In this document: piece by piece, positions 35,240 to 50,665 of the stretch
Layout: each line of letters starts with the position of its first letter
How positions within the stretch are numbered: the stretch's first letter is position 1
Source: Rotaria socialis
Lineage: Eukaryota > Rotifera > Eurotatoria > Philodinida > Philodinidae
Direction of reading: 5' to 3'
Assembly: GCA_905331475.1 (NCBI GenBank)
Contig: CAJNYU010004460.1
Span: 1-64,000, forward strand
DNA: 64,000 nucleotides
Translations under genes and position numbers: made by a program
Notes under the pieces: model-generated
What the model was told of the DNA's origin: nothing
Seen by the model: the letters and a program-made list of their open reading frames with translations, nothing else
Database searches by the model: none

Positions 35240-37595
35240 TTAGTCGACAACAAGACGATCGAAATTGGATGCTGCAGCGGCACCACCTGCTGCAAATGTA
35301 TATCTGCCTGAATCAAGTGGATTATCATGAACACCTATATAATCATCATCCATCTTAATTTAGAAGAAAAAAAGAGATATTAAGAATTTTGGTTTTATTT
35401 TTATTTTCAAACTGAAATATTCTTACTCCTGGCTGATACATTCGTTTGAATTCGAACAATTGTGTAACAATAAATTCTAAAATTTGTTTGGCACCGCGTT
35501 GGTCCGTTGGCATACGACTTGATATACCAGCAATATTACCAAATTCTTTAATAAATAAGTCTAAATCTTGTTCGGAACATTTATTTGTTAGTTGATTTAG
35601 ACGTGATGTTTCCGATGCAAAGTAATCTTCAAGATCAAATAATTCAAGTGCTGGTGGTTCACAATCACGAAATATTGGCGTATAAACAGCTGGCTTCAGT
35701 GCTGGCATAGGAACTTCAAATTGAGGTTTTATTAATGACAGAGGTTCATGTTTCATTTGCAGTTCATCATACGCTCTGAAGTTTATTTAGAAATAATATT
35801 TATAAAAAAAAAAAAGAAAAAGAAAATTCGACTCGTCCTCTTACCGAACCATTTTTGGTATAAGTGTTAAATCAAGATTATATAATTGAGTATCAAGTAA
35901 CTTGCGTACATCTTTAGGTAGCTCTTCGACATCATGTAAACTACATTTTAACATTTCCGACATTGCAATTAGATCAGGTGATAACGATTCATCAGATATC
36001 TATTTGAACACAAATAAATTTTTCATAGATTTGAGAGATGAAAAGATAGATACGCGAATTAGAAACTATTAGAATGAGAACTCCATGAAAAGACTACTCA
36101 AAGTCATCAATATTTACTAGATAGTTTCTATGAGGAGATCAAGCAACTCAACACAAGAACTCTTCTCTAGGCTAGTCATCGATTTACTAGAGAGATTATT
36201 TATCCGATATAATCAAATTCATTACTTACATCTGGTACTTCAGCATCAATTTCATTCAAACGAAATGATGAATTCGTAAGAAATTCAACAATAACATCCT
36301 TCAAAAATATCAAAAGTCATTTTTTTCCAAAAACAAAAAATCTTTACCAATAATCTTCGGTTTTGTTCCTTATCCAAATAACTATCATGAAATATCATCG
36401 TCGAACCACAAACACATAATCGACCTCCATTCTAGAAGTTAAAAAAAAACTTGAAGATGTCTTCATTGAAAATACTGGTATACTTTTGATGGTGAAGTAT
36501 AAAAAGCACAAATAGCTTTTTGACATGGTAAACATGTTGAACCAGTCGAAAGTACAGATACAGAGGGCGGTTGAACATTCAGCGAGGCACCAAATGGATA
36601 AACAAATTCAAGTGATCTGTAACGGAAGAAAAAGAAGAGTTTGAAAATACAAAATTAAAACATAAGATTTCTTTTTCTACCGTGCAACTTGAGCTCGTAG
36701 TGATTTGTCGACAACAACTGCATTTTGACTTTTTTTATTAGTTTTAGTTGCTGGTGTCGTTGCTGCAATTAAATGAGCATTTTCAGCTACAGCTCGATTT
36801 AGAACACCATCGAGAATTAGTGCTTCTTTTGGATAGAAATATTTATAATATGCTGCTCGAATAACACTATCTACAATTTATTGAAATTTAATTATTCATT
36901 ACGAGCAAAAAAAACTATTATTACCTTCGTTAACTTCGACACCATAAGTTTTAAGAAATGTATTCACATTTGTCACTTGTCGTCCTTCACCACCTTCATT
37001 TAATGTCAATAAAATACTTCCACCATTGTCAATATACCGCTTCATTGCTTCATACTGAAATAGAGAATGAAATTCAATAGAATTATTGTATTTTTGATGC
37101 CCTTCTACAGTTCGTGCAACTTTTTATCGATTAGCTAAACGTTCTTCGAAAAGCGCTACCAAAATTCATTTTTATCTTTCTCAAATAAATTCGAAATCGT
37201 TCATCAAGGTTCAACTTACTTCTCCTGCTGTAAATTTTTCTCTTGGATTAGCAATGATAAAAACACGAAATGGTGTTAAACGTTCGGCAGTGATTTCTTC
37301 GCGATGACTATTTGAAGGATATAAAAATAAAAATAAGATAACAAAAGACAATTCTTTTTCTTTTTTTTTTACTTTGATATTTTCCAATTTTTAAGATGCA
37401 TCTGTAGTTTTTTAAACCCACTTGTTAATGTTATCTGTTCATTTTTTGATTGATCAAAGAGTATATTATTGTTACTACTACCCGGTGGTTTTCCTTGTCC
37501 ACTTCGTTCATCTCCATTCTAGGGATTAAAATTTTGGTTTTTTAAAGACCAAATAATAATAACAAAAAAAGCGGGCTTACTTCTGTCGGCGCCAT
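35240..37595 (-). CDS. IFT52: intraflagellar transport protein 52
   Basis: IFT52 is a core IFT-B subunit needed to build cilia. Eleven exons, in coding order 37581-37595, 37373-37518, 37220-37307, 36925-37054, 36681-36870, 36484-36616, 36348-36431, 36230-36298, 35845-35999, 35427-35775 and 35240-35353, keep phase throughout and give 490 residues (human about 437). Family motifs are ANPREKFTAGEYEAMKRYID, LTLNEGGEGR, YKYFYPKEALILDGVLNR, LEFVYPFGASLNV, STGSTCLPCQKAICAFY, DSYLDKEQN, KHEPLSLIKPQFE and ALELFDLEDYFASE, followed by LTNKCSEQDLDLFI. The extra length lies in the N-terminus, a threonine/asparagine-rich insert after VLNR, and the C-terminal exon (GRYTFAAGGAAAA). Rotifers are heavily ciliated, so the gene is expected. 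It is divergently arranged with choline kinase. Confidence 0.93.
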
Positions 37596-38000
37596 TTTTT
37601 TTTAGTAACCCGATAAATTATTCTTTTCAATATGGCGACCATTTTGACTCGGCCGTCGTTTCCACACAACGTCCTCTTTAAGAAAAATTAAAAAGCGACA
37701 ATGATTCATCACACAGGAATAGGTGGCACTCTGATGACTCATACTACTGTCAATCGGGTTGAAACGTTCAGAGTGTGGGACAGTAGATAGCAAATATTAG
37801 TTTAGTAGTCTGCTCTTTTTGTATGACATATCAGTAAAAATCTATGACAGAGTTTCAACAAATAGAGAAGCCACCAGAGATCGAAAGATTTTATACATCA
37901 TTTATATTTTTTGCCGTCTTAATTCTTCAATAAAACAATTTCAGATGATCAAATATTTGAAAATAAGATAAAATTGATAGGTCTACTCATGCATTGAATC
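37596..38000. promoter_or_regulatory. divergent promoter region between IFT52 and choline kinase
   Basis: The start codons of the minus-strand IFT52 gene and the plus-strand choline kinase model are 405 bp apart with no gene between, so both promoters should lie here. No specific element can be named from the sequence. If choline kinase starts at 38808 instead, the region is longer. Confidence 0.45.
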
Positions 38001-40631
<2,631 letters not shown>

Positions 40632-41611
40632 TCTTTGTTTTTCTTTACTAACGAATATATTGAACTTTTTTTGTTGTCGGTTGTTTTCATTCCAGCAAGA
40701 TAATGATTGAACAGTTTAATATATAACTTTGCTTTATTTATTTTTAGTATTTAATAGAACGAAAAACTTTTTATAACAGTTATGTTTCTTTAGTCTGACC
40801 ATGAAATCGAAAGAATAAGTATAAAAATATATAGATAACCCTGATTGATGATCAGCCAAACAATAAATAATGGCCTTTGTAAATAGCGATTGCTTTATAA
40901 CACTGTCTGTCCTTCTTTTCTTTTTCTTATGCTGATGTCATTAACTTGTTCTCTGTCTTTCTCTATGCTATGCAAGGGTTTCATTACAAGGCATTCGTTA
41001 TAATTAATATTCTCAGTAATATTTCTTGCGAACATGATTTTCAATCGTTTTCGTCTTTACATTTATAGAAAACCGCCACGTTCGATTAATCTATCATATA
41101 ACCATTGAACTTTCAGCTATTTATTTTATCATCCAGGATAAAATAAAAAACTGCTCTCCGCACTATTTTCTTATGAACGATTGCAACTATAATAAGCTTC
41201 CTCTTTTCCTACGTATTTGTTGTCGTCGAGTGAGCAGAATACGACAAAAAATTTACTAATCATTGTATTCTAACTCCTGACTGAATGAATGTGGTTTTTT
41301 TTCTTTCGAGATCAAACAAAAGAATTGCGTACATAGGCTACTAGGCATTGGCATATAATAAATTGTTCAACATGTACATGTCATTCTATCAACTAATGTC
41401 CTTATCGTTTATTCTCTTTTCATGCGTACGGTAGCCATTGGACCTTAGTGTAATTACATAAAAAGGTTTGTTTCCGTTTGTTGATGTTATTGTTATTATG
41501 ATTTGATTTTGAATCGAAGGTGAATGATTGTATTACGTTTGTCAAATTGACTTAGGCATTGCTTGCTTTTACATGAGAAAATTATTTTCAATTTTTAGAT
41601 TTTGTGCAAAA
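40632..41611. other. intergenic region between choline kinase and GGPS1
   Basis: About 1 kb of AT-rich sequence with no gene seen. A pyrimidine-rich acceptor (ATTTTTAG) ends about 13 bp before the next ATG, as in several genes of this window. Confidence 0.5.
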
Positions 41612-42818
41612 ATGGAAAGTAATGAATGTGAAATAACAGATTTCGATCAAGAAAATAAAGTAATTGATTTATTTAATGAGAATTCGTAAATTTAATCATT
41701 TATTTAAGATTCTTCTGGAACCATATGAATATATACGAACGATACCTGGTAAACAAATTCGGCCAAAATTAATAAAAGTAAGAAAATAGACGTTCTAATT
41801 CTATTGCTCCTATGCTTTTCTTTTGAATCATTAGGCTTTTAATTTTTGGCTAAATATTCCTGAAGATAAACTTGTGGTTATTGGTGATCTCGTCGAAATG
41901 CTTCATAATTCATCATTGCTTATTGATGATATTCAAGATAATTCCAAATTACGCCGTGGTGTACCTGTTGCTCACAATATTTACGGTGTTCCATTAACAA
42001 TAAATGCTGCCAACTATATTTATTTCTTAGCTATGCAAAAAGCTCTAACACTACAGCATCCTGATGTCACACAAATATTTGTTGGTTTGTGTTAAGTTCT
42101 TTACATAACTAAAATAAGTTTCTATTTTATTTCTCTAGATCAAATGTTGGAATTACATCATGGACAAGGCATGGAAATTTGGTGGCGCGACAATTTTGTA
42201 GCACCATCCGAAGATGAATATCGTCAAATGGTTATAAGAAAATGCGGTGGCCTATTTAATCTAGGCGTACGTTTTATGGAATTATTTGCATCCAATGAAA
42301 TACGTCTTAAATATAAATTTGATAGATTATGTCCATTACTATCTTTACTTTTCCAAATACGTGATGATTATTGTAATTTAATGTCGAAAGAATATACAAA
42401 CAATAAATCCTACTGTGAAGATTTAACAGAAGGAAAATTTTCATTTCCAATTTTACATGCTATTAATACACGTGAAACAGATACACGCATTATACATATA
42501 CTTAAACAACGTACACAAGATGTGGAATTAAAACGTTATTGCGTACAGTTACTACATGAATTTGGTTCTATTGAATATACACGTCAAGCATGTATTAATT
42601 TAGGAAAACAAGTATTCGATGAAATTCATGCACTTGGTGGAAACAGTTATCTAGAAAATATTGTTCAAAGTCTAGTAGAAATATTTCATAACGATAGCGA
42701 TAGTGGAAATGAACAAGATATGGAAAATAATGATAAATATCCTGCTAATCAAAATGATCAAACCAATAGAAGTTATAAGAAGCCTGTGACATATACTGAG
42801 TCACGGTATAAAATATAA
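41612..42818 (+). CDS. GGPS1: geranylgeranyl diphosphate synthase
   Basis: The enzyme condenses isopentenyl diphosphate with farnesyl diphosphate to give geranylgeranyl diphosphate, used for protein prenylation. Four exons (41612-41659, 41709-41777, 41835-42084, 42139-42818) give 348 residues; human GGPS1 has about 300. The N-terminal part reads ILLEPYEYIRTIPGKQIRPKL. The first aspartate-rich motif is LLIDDIQDNSKLRRG (DDIQD at 70-74). The second is QIRDDYCNL (198-199), followed by CEDLTEGKFSFPILHAI, which is nearly identical to the animal enzyme. The extra C-terminal part (about 50 residues) is acidic and asparagine-rich and not conserved in the family. A splice acceptor lies just before the ATG. 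Confidence 0.94.
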
Positions 42819-43402
42819 TTGTCTATGTTTTTATTGGTATCATGAAACAACTTGTATTTCATAGTGAATTAAGTGTTACTAGTCATCTTGTTCTTTCTTA
42901 TGTTTCTTTTTATTCTACTGGCCGATTTATAAGAAACGAATAAACTTTAAAATTACAAATCCAGAAAAATCAATTCATAATTGTCTTTATTGCCAGTGAT
43001 CACTACTTTACTGATAGATGAATCATAATGGTAGATCGAATTCGGTCACGTTTTTTTTTCCTTTTTAAATAAAACTATCTACATTTATCAAGTTTCTCTT
43101 TCATTCGTAATCTTTACTTTTATTTTATTTTATTTTGTTTTTCATCTTTCTGTGTTTCATGATAGACTCTTATCTTCTATTTTTACTAGATCGAAGTAGG
43201 TAGGCGAGTGTGTAAAGAAGAACAGCCTCGTTGCATATGTTTTTGATTCGATCAAGTTTTTTTTGTCACTATTAATTAACTAATATTTTTCGTTAAAAGA
43301 AATAAATATCCTTAGAACGACTAAGCAAAAATGTATCCTGTCCATCTTGAACTCATTGATGGTAATTAGCGATGAAATATATTTTTATCGAATTCCATTA
43401 GG

Positions 43403-43596
43403 TTAATTCTCATGCCCAATTGAATTCGTTTCGAATAAATTTATGTCGTATTCGTAAGCGTTAATTCTTATCGAATCATTGAATAATGATCCGTATAAAA
43501 AATGAGGTTGTTCGAATACATCATTCCATTCAAATGCACCTCTAACTGTCATTAAAACTAAGGAGCTCAATCGAGATGTATTCAATGCTATTGTAT
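43403..43596 (-). pseudogene. possible terminal exon of an unidentified gene
   Basis: A minus-strand frame of 63 residues runs from a good acceptor (TAAAATTTAG) to a stop codon. It includes SSLVLMTVRGAFEWNDVF and HFLYGSLFNDSIRINAYEY, which look like real protein rather than noise. I find no matching upstream exon before the next gene, so it is either a fragment or the last exon of a gene whose other exons I cannot see. I do not recognise the family. Confidence 0.25.
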
Positions 43597-43726
43597 CTAA
43601 ATTTTACATAAGTTTTTACTCATTATATTCCATACTGTTGTGTTCAAACCACTCTTATGCATAGGCGACTGATGACTATTTTTAGTATTATAAAATTCAA
43701 TTGAAGTGTACCCTACTCGTTTAATC

Positions 43727-44137
43727 ATGGACGCTGATGCACAATTTTTAAATGATTTTCAAGCAGCGACCATACCATTTGAACAATGGACACATGCAGC
43801 TCATATTCGTATGGCTTACTTAGTTTGTCGTTCATCGGATACTTTCGAAGAAGCTTTATTAAAAATTCGGCAAGGGATACAACATTTCAATGGATTTCAT
43901 TTAGCAAAAGTTACTGTTGGTTTTCATGAAACCATGACTCAATTGTGGACGACTATTGTTTGGAATGCAACAAAAAAATGTGATTCATCTGTATCGAATT
44001 CCAATGATTTTCTCGAACAAAATCGTTATTTATTGGATTCATCATTATGGAAACAATACTATTCGCCGGCACTTATGTTTTCACCAGATGCGAAACGTAG
44101 TTTTGTATCTCCTGATCTAAAATCAATACATATATAG
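43727..44137 (+). CDS. conserved protein of bacterial type, function unknown
   Basis: A single exon of 136 residues, counted from the ATG at 43727; the frame is open a little upstream but only with a non-ATG codon. The protein has the features FEQWTHAAHIRMAYL near the start, then IRQGIQHFN, VGFHETMTQLWTTIVW in the middle, and LFSP-like ALMFSPDAKRSFVSPDL at the end. I recall this pattern (WTHAAH, YHETIT, SPEAR..FVEPDL) from uncharacterised bacterial proteins, and know no function for it. The conserved histidines in WTHAAH and FHET could bind metal, but that is speculation. The lack of introns among intron-rich neighbours supports horizontal origin. Confidence 0.6.
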   Translation: MDADAQFLNDFQAATIPFEQWTHAAHIRMAYLVCRSSDTFEEALLKIRQGIQHFNGFHLAKVTVGFHETMTQLWTTIVWNATKKCDSSVSNSNDFLEQNRYLLDSSLWKQYYSPALMFSPDAKRSFVSPDLKSIHI

Positions 44138-47100
44138 ACTTGAATTTTTTCAAACTTTTTTCTTATCATAGACAATTACAGTTTATCATGTATTCGAGAA
44201 ACAAAAACGTTGCTCTGCAAATGAATCGATACTTCAAGAAAGAAATAGTAAATTTATGCCGGACCTCAAAGCTTATCACTCAATGGAAAATAATGACTTG
44301 AACACTGGCTTATGAGTACTTTATAACTTATCAATGATGACAGAAAAACCTGAATGTAATGTTTATTAATTCTTTGAGTTCGATATACTTTAATATCTAA
44401 TTATTTCTGAAACAATTTTTATATAGATCGCCGCTTTGAGAAAACTTAGTTCATGTGAAATTCAAACAAATGCATTCATTGAAGTTAGAATTGAAGATAT
44501 CCAATATTGAAATTGTATTCACTAACATAGAATGAACGAATCTGGAAAGCTGATCAACATATTTCATGTTTTCATTAGTTTGCTATTTTGCTTATTCGAA
44601 AGCTCTGTGAATCGCCAAGAAAAAGTGTCTCTTGAAACTTTCTGCAGTTTTCCACAAATAATAGATACGAGAACTTCTGTTGCAAGATGTATTCACGATT
44701 TCAAAGTATTTGAACTATTTTAAGAGCAGCTATTTGTTACATACTACACGAAGAACAGCTTTTAAAAATTAGCCTTATACTTTCTCATTTCTTTTTCTCT
44801 TGGCCTCTCCTTTTTGTATCACTCAAATAAATGATTTACGTTATTGTGAATAACAACTGATATGCTTGAATAATAATACACGACTGATGCACGGCTAAGT
44901 AAGAAACTATTTGATACACATTTGTTTTTCAATCTCATACAAGATAAATGTCTGAAAATATATAGCTCAAGATGTAGCTTCTCGTGAGCGGCGTCATTTT
45001 TGCATGTGCAACTTTATTTTGAACCAAAATATTTGATGATTTTCGTAATAATCTTTCTTTTCGCATGATGCGTTTTTGAGGGTCCTCAACCTTGAACTTT
45101 CTATATGTGCTTATTTTACTTCGTCAGTTGTTTTTGCTTACAATACAATGGTGAGCAGCAGAGCATGACCGAATTTTTGCTTTAATTAAACTTTTCACAA
45201 TGATCGAGAAAGGCATTTCTACGATTAGACAATCATTTTTTAATTAGAAAAATATGGAGAAACGAAACCTACAACTTATGAATTCACTTGCTACACAAGT
45301 CAATTTGAACATGGTTGTCAAATATCCTGGAAAACGTGTACGAATCACATATACCTCGCTCAAAATCAGACTGTCAGAAATTACGGGTAGCCTGAAAGCC
45401 AGATTCAACCTCTGCTACTGTTCAAGACGAAAATGCCTACGCTTTCGCCTATTTTATTCGATATTTCTGATGATATCTTTTATTATTTTCATGCCAGTTC
45501 TTTTGCTCTATTTAGGAAGATTTTTTGAACTCTCATCTCGGACTTCTCTCTAAACTCTTATTTTATATGATAGCTTTTTTTCTTGCATCAAGTGTACTCA
45601 GATGTAGAATTGAAAAAGTCGCTTTATTGGATTGCACGTTGTGAAATTAATAAAACAGAGCGCTTCTATCATATTAGTAGAAGTAATTCGGAGAGTTTAT
45701 TTTTATGGAAGTAAAACTTTCCATATTTTTTCTCTTTTTTCAAAAAATGAAAATTTCAAAGCGAGACATTTCTCGGCATTGAAGTGTGATATATTCTCAG
45801 AATTGCAAAAATGAATCAAACAAATAGAATGAAAGCGTCAAGGAAATTTTGTGTTGTTAAAATAAGTAATCGAAGGGTGTGAGTGGAATGGGTGAATGGA
45901 TATACCCATATGATAAAAACCAGAAGAACACCGTCAGTCTACTGTTATAATGATCCGGATAACTGATTCGCCGATGATCTTTGACAATCATTCCAGCCAA
46001 GTTGGACACCCACACACTAAGGATAAAATATCATTGGTTACCTTGATCGGTAATAAATGAAACAAGATACCAATTCTCTGCTTTTACAGAAGAATGTTGT
46101 TCATAAGGAGTCTATTTTTGTAGATCATGCCATATCTTGACTTGATTTCTGTCAATAGTTGATAGGGAAATACTCTGAGCTTCAATTAAAATAATGTCTA
46201 TCTCTAATGTTTGCTAACAATACAATAAAATTTTCCTTTTATTTTCACATCCTTATAGATTACGTTAGTTTATCTCACTATTTATTTTCTTATTCATACA
46301 GCTCCAATATCACTCTTTCTTTTTCTTTTTCTAAATAATCTTTATCGAAAAATTTCTTTTACGACTTCTTGATTCTGTTTTTATTTAAATAAAATGTTCA
46401 TTCATTATTCTCATATTGTTTTTGTTTATCTAAACAACGAGACCAGTAAATGGTTTATACTCCCAGGCGAAAGACGCACTGTCGTAAACGACTATAACAT
46501 GTGGAATACTCAATTTTCCCACCGTGTCATAGTCGTGATTAGTCGTTCACCACACGGCAAAATACGGCCGTAATATACTGCATGCTAAAACGTCAACTTA
46601 CAACAATTTACGGCCGCTGTAATGCTCGACCTGGGACTGATTTGCTCTTTGTTTTAAAATATCTAAAACAGGCTTAGCTTTAGATATAAATGCCTGTTCA
46701 TGCATTTAAGCACATTTTAAAGTACAAGCTGCTTTTCCTGTTGCTGTATTTGGCACATGAAATAACAAAGATGTTACACCAAAATAATCCGCTCACTTCA
46801 GTTTTGCTACAAGAGGTAATTAATTTGACAATGTTTTTTGATACACAATTTCGGTACCTAAGCGATGATGACTTATACAAAGACAAAAGTATCATTCTCT
46901 TTGCCATCTTCAATAGCAAGAAAGCCACTTTCGTTGCTCCCTTGTGTGATAATTCCCTCTCGATTGTTGAATTCAACGGATGAGGAGTTCCGTCCCATAG
47001 TTTCTCGTTGATCGTCAGCTAGATGATGAAATATTTTCACTTCGAGTATCAGTTGTTTCCATTTGTTCCAATTCTATGAGGAAACAAAATAGTTAAATAA

Positions 47101-48236
47101 CAGAAAACCTGTTTCTGTTACACGTATCGTAATGTTAAGACCTTCTTCACTATAATGTTCTTGTTGATCACCAAGAATATCTTCTTTATCACCAACAGTT
47201 CCTTCTTTCTATCAACAATAATTTCTTGTTGCGTATTGCAATGATTTATTTGCTACTAATTCCTCAAAAAATCTTGGGATCGATATTTGTAACGTACTAA
47301 ATGAAGTTTTACTTTCTCATTTCTTTTTCTCCTGGCTTCAAATTCTTTTGATCGCTCGAATAAATGATTTACGCTAGTGAGTAATCGTAAAATATCGCAT
47401 GCGTTTTAATGGTTTATCCATTTTTTCCTATATTGTCTTCTGGTGTGACCGTTAAATACAATAGAATACACTTCACTTCAATTTGCTTCCTATATGTGCA
47501 CAAAGAGAAAGAAGTGAAAACATAATAATTCTAATAATAAGACCATTGATATAATTTTACAACACGTTTTCCCCACTCAGTTTTGCACCTCTTTCAAATA
47601 AAGAAAGATAATTAAATTAACTCGTATGCTTGTTGTGATAACAGAGGCTTTGTTATGCAAACTATTCATTTCTATGGGATGACGGTTACGGTTGTGTTTG
47701 TGTACAAGATAATAATCAGCTACACATCCACACCCTTTCCACCGCTCGCGTGACACTTGATGGCGACTAAAATTGAAGCGTTTTCAACTCTTTGCTGCTT
47801 TCTTTCATTTCATATAGGTAAAATAGGAAAAAGATTAGTTTTATAGAAATTTTTGATAGAATTCGAGGCCAAAAAAGACCGTGATTCTATCTCGATACTT
47901 CAAAAAATATTGTCTAATTCTTCTTTTCTGAAATCAATTCGCACTTTAAAAGACACGTTAGAATGAATTGATCTACGATATGGGTAACATTTCTAAATCG
48001 TGCTAAACAATCAATAAAATATTCTTCTGCTTCATGGTAATTCAATTCAATTTGATACAATACAATCACAAACATTAAATTAATATTCTTTTATGTAAAC
48101 GCTTAATATGAGAGTAATTTTATTCAGATATGTTTTCACCAATAGGAAGTTTAACAAAAAAACAAAACTCGTTTTTCAAACCAATAATTTTATTCAAAAA
48201 AAAAAATAACTAAAATTTAGATAGCCAATATTTCTT
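44138..48236. other. 4-kb region without a supported gene
   Basis: AT-rich DNA with isolated short frames (for example 45254-45553 with one hydrophobic segment, and 46690-46983) that lack motifs or partners. It contains a dispersed direct repeat (about 44777-44850 and 47311-47390) and a patch at 46440-46630 rich in short inverted motifs such as ACGGCCGTAA and TTACGGCCG. The right end holds the 3' flank of the fucosyltransferase gene. Confidence 0.5.
44777..47390. repeat. pair of ~75-bp direct repeats
   Basis: The segment at about 44777-44850 (CTTTCTCATTTCTTTTTCTC, then TAAATGATTTACG) recurs at about 47311-47390 with scattered substitutions. It is probably part of a dispersed low-copy repeat. 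Confidence 0.5.
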
Positions 48237-49690
48237 CTATGGACATTTCATGCCATGAATCATATTCATCCAAGCTCTTAAATTAGTTTGTTTGCATTTT
48301 TTAAACATTTTAACATCATCGGGATGACACTCAGCTTTTGCATTGTACCATGATGAAAAATTAAGACGATCAGTGGAAGATAATGGATTATCATATGCCA
48401 TTTGACATAGAGGACATAACAAATGTGCCCATGGTAAAGAATATCGTAATTCAATTTTTGTATATTCTCGCCATTGAAGATATTGGAGATATTTTTTTGG
48501 ATTATCAATAAGATGATGAAGATATTGAGCAAGATCCTGAGGTGTTTTATAATCATCAACATGAATATAGGATTGTTTAGGTGCCATACGTTTATAATCA
48601 TCTTCAGGAGCACCCATAACAATAGGTACAATACGATGATTACTATCAGTCATAATGTTCCAAAATTTTTCTGTTATATACGATTTACAGCGACTATTTT
48701 CAAATGCTAAGTAAAAATAATATTCGTTCAGATTCATTTTACATTGACGATTATTCTTTGTTGCACATGGTGCACCACATCGACCATAAATATCGATTTG
48801 AATAAACGTTTTTAATTCTTCAACGTACTTTTCTCGTTGAGAAAATGTTACACAATTTGATACAATCCATACGATTGATTTTTTCTTCGGTTCTAAACTT
48901 TTCACATTCAATTGGTGTTCCGCATCAATTTCAACTGTGTGTGGTAACGATAAATTTAATGTTTCATTCGGTAATATCCGAAATTTAACTATTGGTGAAT
49001 ATATCAAATATGGCGAATCATATTTGTATGATATCGATCGATCAAAATATTGATTTAAAATATAAGGTAAAAATGAGGGATTGTGGTAATAAAAATTAAT
49101 TGGAGTTTCGCCTGTAACAAATACCCAACTTTGATTATCAATATTTAATTCTCTACGATCTAGTAATTCGTATCTGTTCGTATCATATAAATGAAATGCA
49201 ACTGTAGATGCTTGAGATAATTTACTTTTATCACGTGTAAATTGGCATTTATGAATTGCTGAACAAGAGACAATAGTAGATAAATTAAAAAATGCTTTTT
49301 GATGCCAATAATACTCTTGAAATAGACTAGTCCAAAGAAGTACGAGACGATGAGATGGAGATTGAAATTTTGAAATAGGAATGTAACGAGATGTATTCGT
49401 ATCAAAAAAATGCGTAGGAAAAACTTCTGCATATTTATTTTCATTATTCTGACGATTATCATAAATAGTGGGAGAAAAATAGATCATTGAAATGAGAAGA
49501 AAACAAATAACAAAACAATAACGTAGTGTTGAATACTTTTTAAATAGAATGATCAAACATTGAGCAAACAGATTAATCGAATGAATAGGATTTATCTGAT
49601 GTGCTATGAACAAAATGTGAATATGATTACTATTATATTTTTATATCATTTACTAAACTTACATTTTTTCATGTAATTAACATGAACCAT
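48237..49690 (-). CDS. alpha-1,3-fucosyltransferase (GT10)
   Basis: GT10 enzymes move fucose from GDP-fucose to GlcNAc on glycans in the Golgi. A small first exon (49663-49690) and one large exon (48237-49603), with a 59-bp intron in phase 1, give 464 residues. An N-terminal anchor (RYCFVICFLLISMIYF) marks a type II membrane protein. The catalytic part has VWIVSNCVTFSQREKYVEEL, IYGRCG and the GT10 hallmark FYLAFENSRCKSYITEKFW, followed by VPIVMGAPEDDY, SYIHVDDYKT and the cysteine-rich end typical of the family. I chose the first exon because TTTTTATTTAAG directly precedes its ATG and the large exon lacks a suitable in-frame ATG before the anchor. The gene is last in a four-gene minus-strand run, 140 bp after the UFC1 stop. 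Linkage specificity cannot be read from sequence. Confidence 0.9.
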
Positions 49691-49830
49691 CTTAAATAAA
49701 AAGAAAAAAAAAGATATTTAGTGTTTTCTTATTTTCTTAAATTATTTATTTCAAATTAAAATTTCGCTTTTTCTCTCTGAACAATAGAATTTATTTTGAT
49801 AATGAACAACAATTAAAACAGATTTCATTT

Positions 49831-50589
49831 TTATTTCGATGACGAGGCACTATCGCCAGTTGTTGTTGTTGTTGTTCGTTCTTTATGTACGACAATACCT
49901 CGCGCAATTAAATCTGGTATTTCAACAGCTAACCAAGGACCCAGCTATGTTAAAGAAAATCAACATTTTAACAATTTGATCATTGTACGTTCTACTTACA
50001 CCAAGAGCTAGAGCATGAGCAATACCAAAACGTGGGATATTTCGTGCCCATAAAGGTTGAAAATGATCAGTCATGCAGATTTTTCCTCCACTATAATTAA
50101 AAAAAAGAGTTATTGACGATCTATTTTTATCAGCCAAATATACTTACCGATACATTTTTGCTGTTTTACCATCAAGATCAGGTATTGCTATTTCAGGAGC
50201 TGTCACTGGATATGTCACAGGAATCTACGTAAAGATGAATATTAAAATAAGAGCAAAAGAAGAAAATCACATTGAATTGTTTACATCGAATTCTATATCG
50301 AATTCATAACGTAACATATCTTGAATTGTCCATGCTTTTCCCCACCAGCGAGTTCCTTCTTGATTAGATTCCAAGCGAAACCAATCATTGTCAGCGTCTT
50401 TATTATTTTTTACATACTAAATTTCTTTTAAATGGTAAGTTATAATTCAATATAAATCATTTCTACTTGTATTAAAGCTTGAAGTTCTTCTTTAAGTCTT
50501 TGCCGCCATTGTTCACCGTCGCGTGGGCTGGCTTTCGTTTTCAATAATGGAATATTCGATAGAGTCTTTTTTGTTACTTCGTCAACCAT
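49831..50589 (-). CDS. UFC1: UFM1-conjugating enzyme (E2)
   Basis: UFC1 carries the ubiquitin-like modifier UFM1 as a thioester from UBA5 to the UFL1 ligase. Five exons, in coding order 50467-50589, 50285-50416, 50148-50224, 50000-50090 and 49831-49944, give 178 residues (human 167). The sequence follows the family closely: [32 protein letters not shown]-type [54 protein letters not shown] and [19 protein letters not shown], then [13 protein letters not shown]. The active-site cysteine falls at 116, as in human. The threonine- and serine-rich C-terminal tail is extra. The acceptor TATTTTTCAG abuts the ATG, and the VPS25 stop is only 76 bp upstream, so the transcript is probably released by trans-splicing. 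Confidence 0.96.
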
Positions 50590-50665
50590 CTGAAAAATAT
50601 GTTAGTCATATAAAAATCGACTCATACATTTATTGTATTAAATAGAAATGAAGAATTTTATTGTT

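Noticed and set aside
37055-37219. Possible extra IFT52 exon
   Set aside because: Direct splicing of the flanking exons gives TAGE-YEAMKRY, which matches the family without a gap; the stretch contains stops and is an intron.
45254-45553. 99-residue frame with one hydrophobic segment
   Set aside because: No signal peptide, family motif, splice partner or neighbouring exon; a frame of this size is expected by chance in this composition.
46690-46983. Overlapping ~95-residue frames on both strands
   Set aside because: Open on both strands with no recognisable motifs, which fits chance rather than coding.
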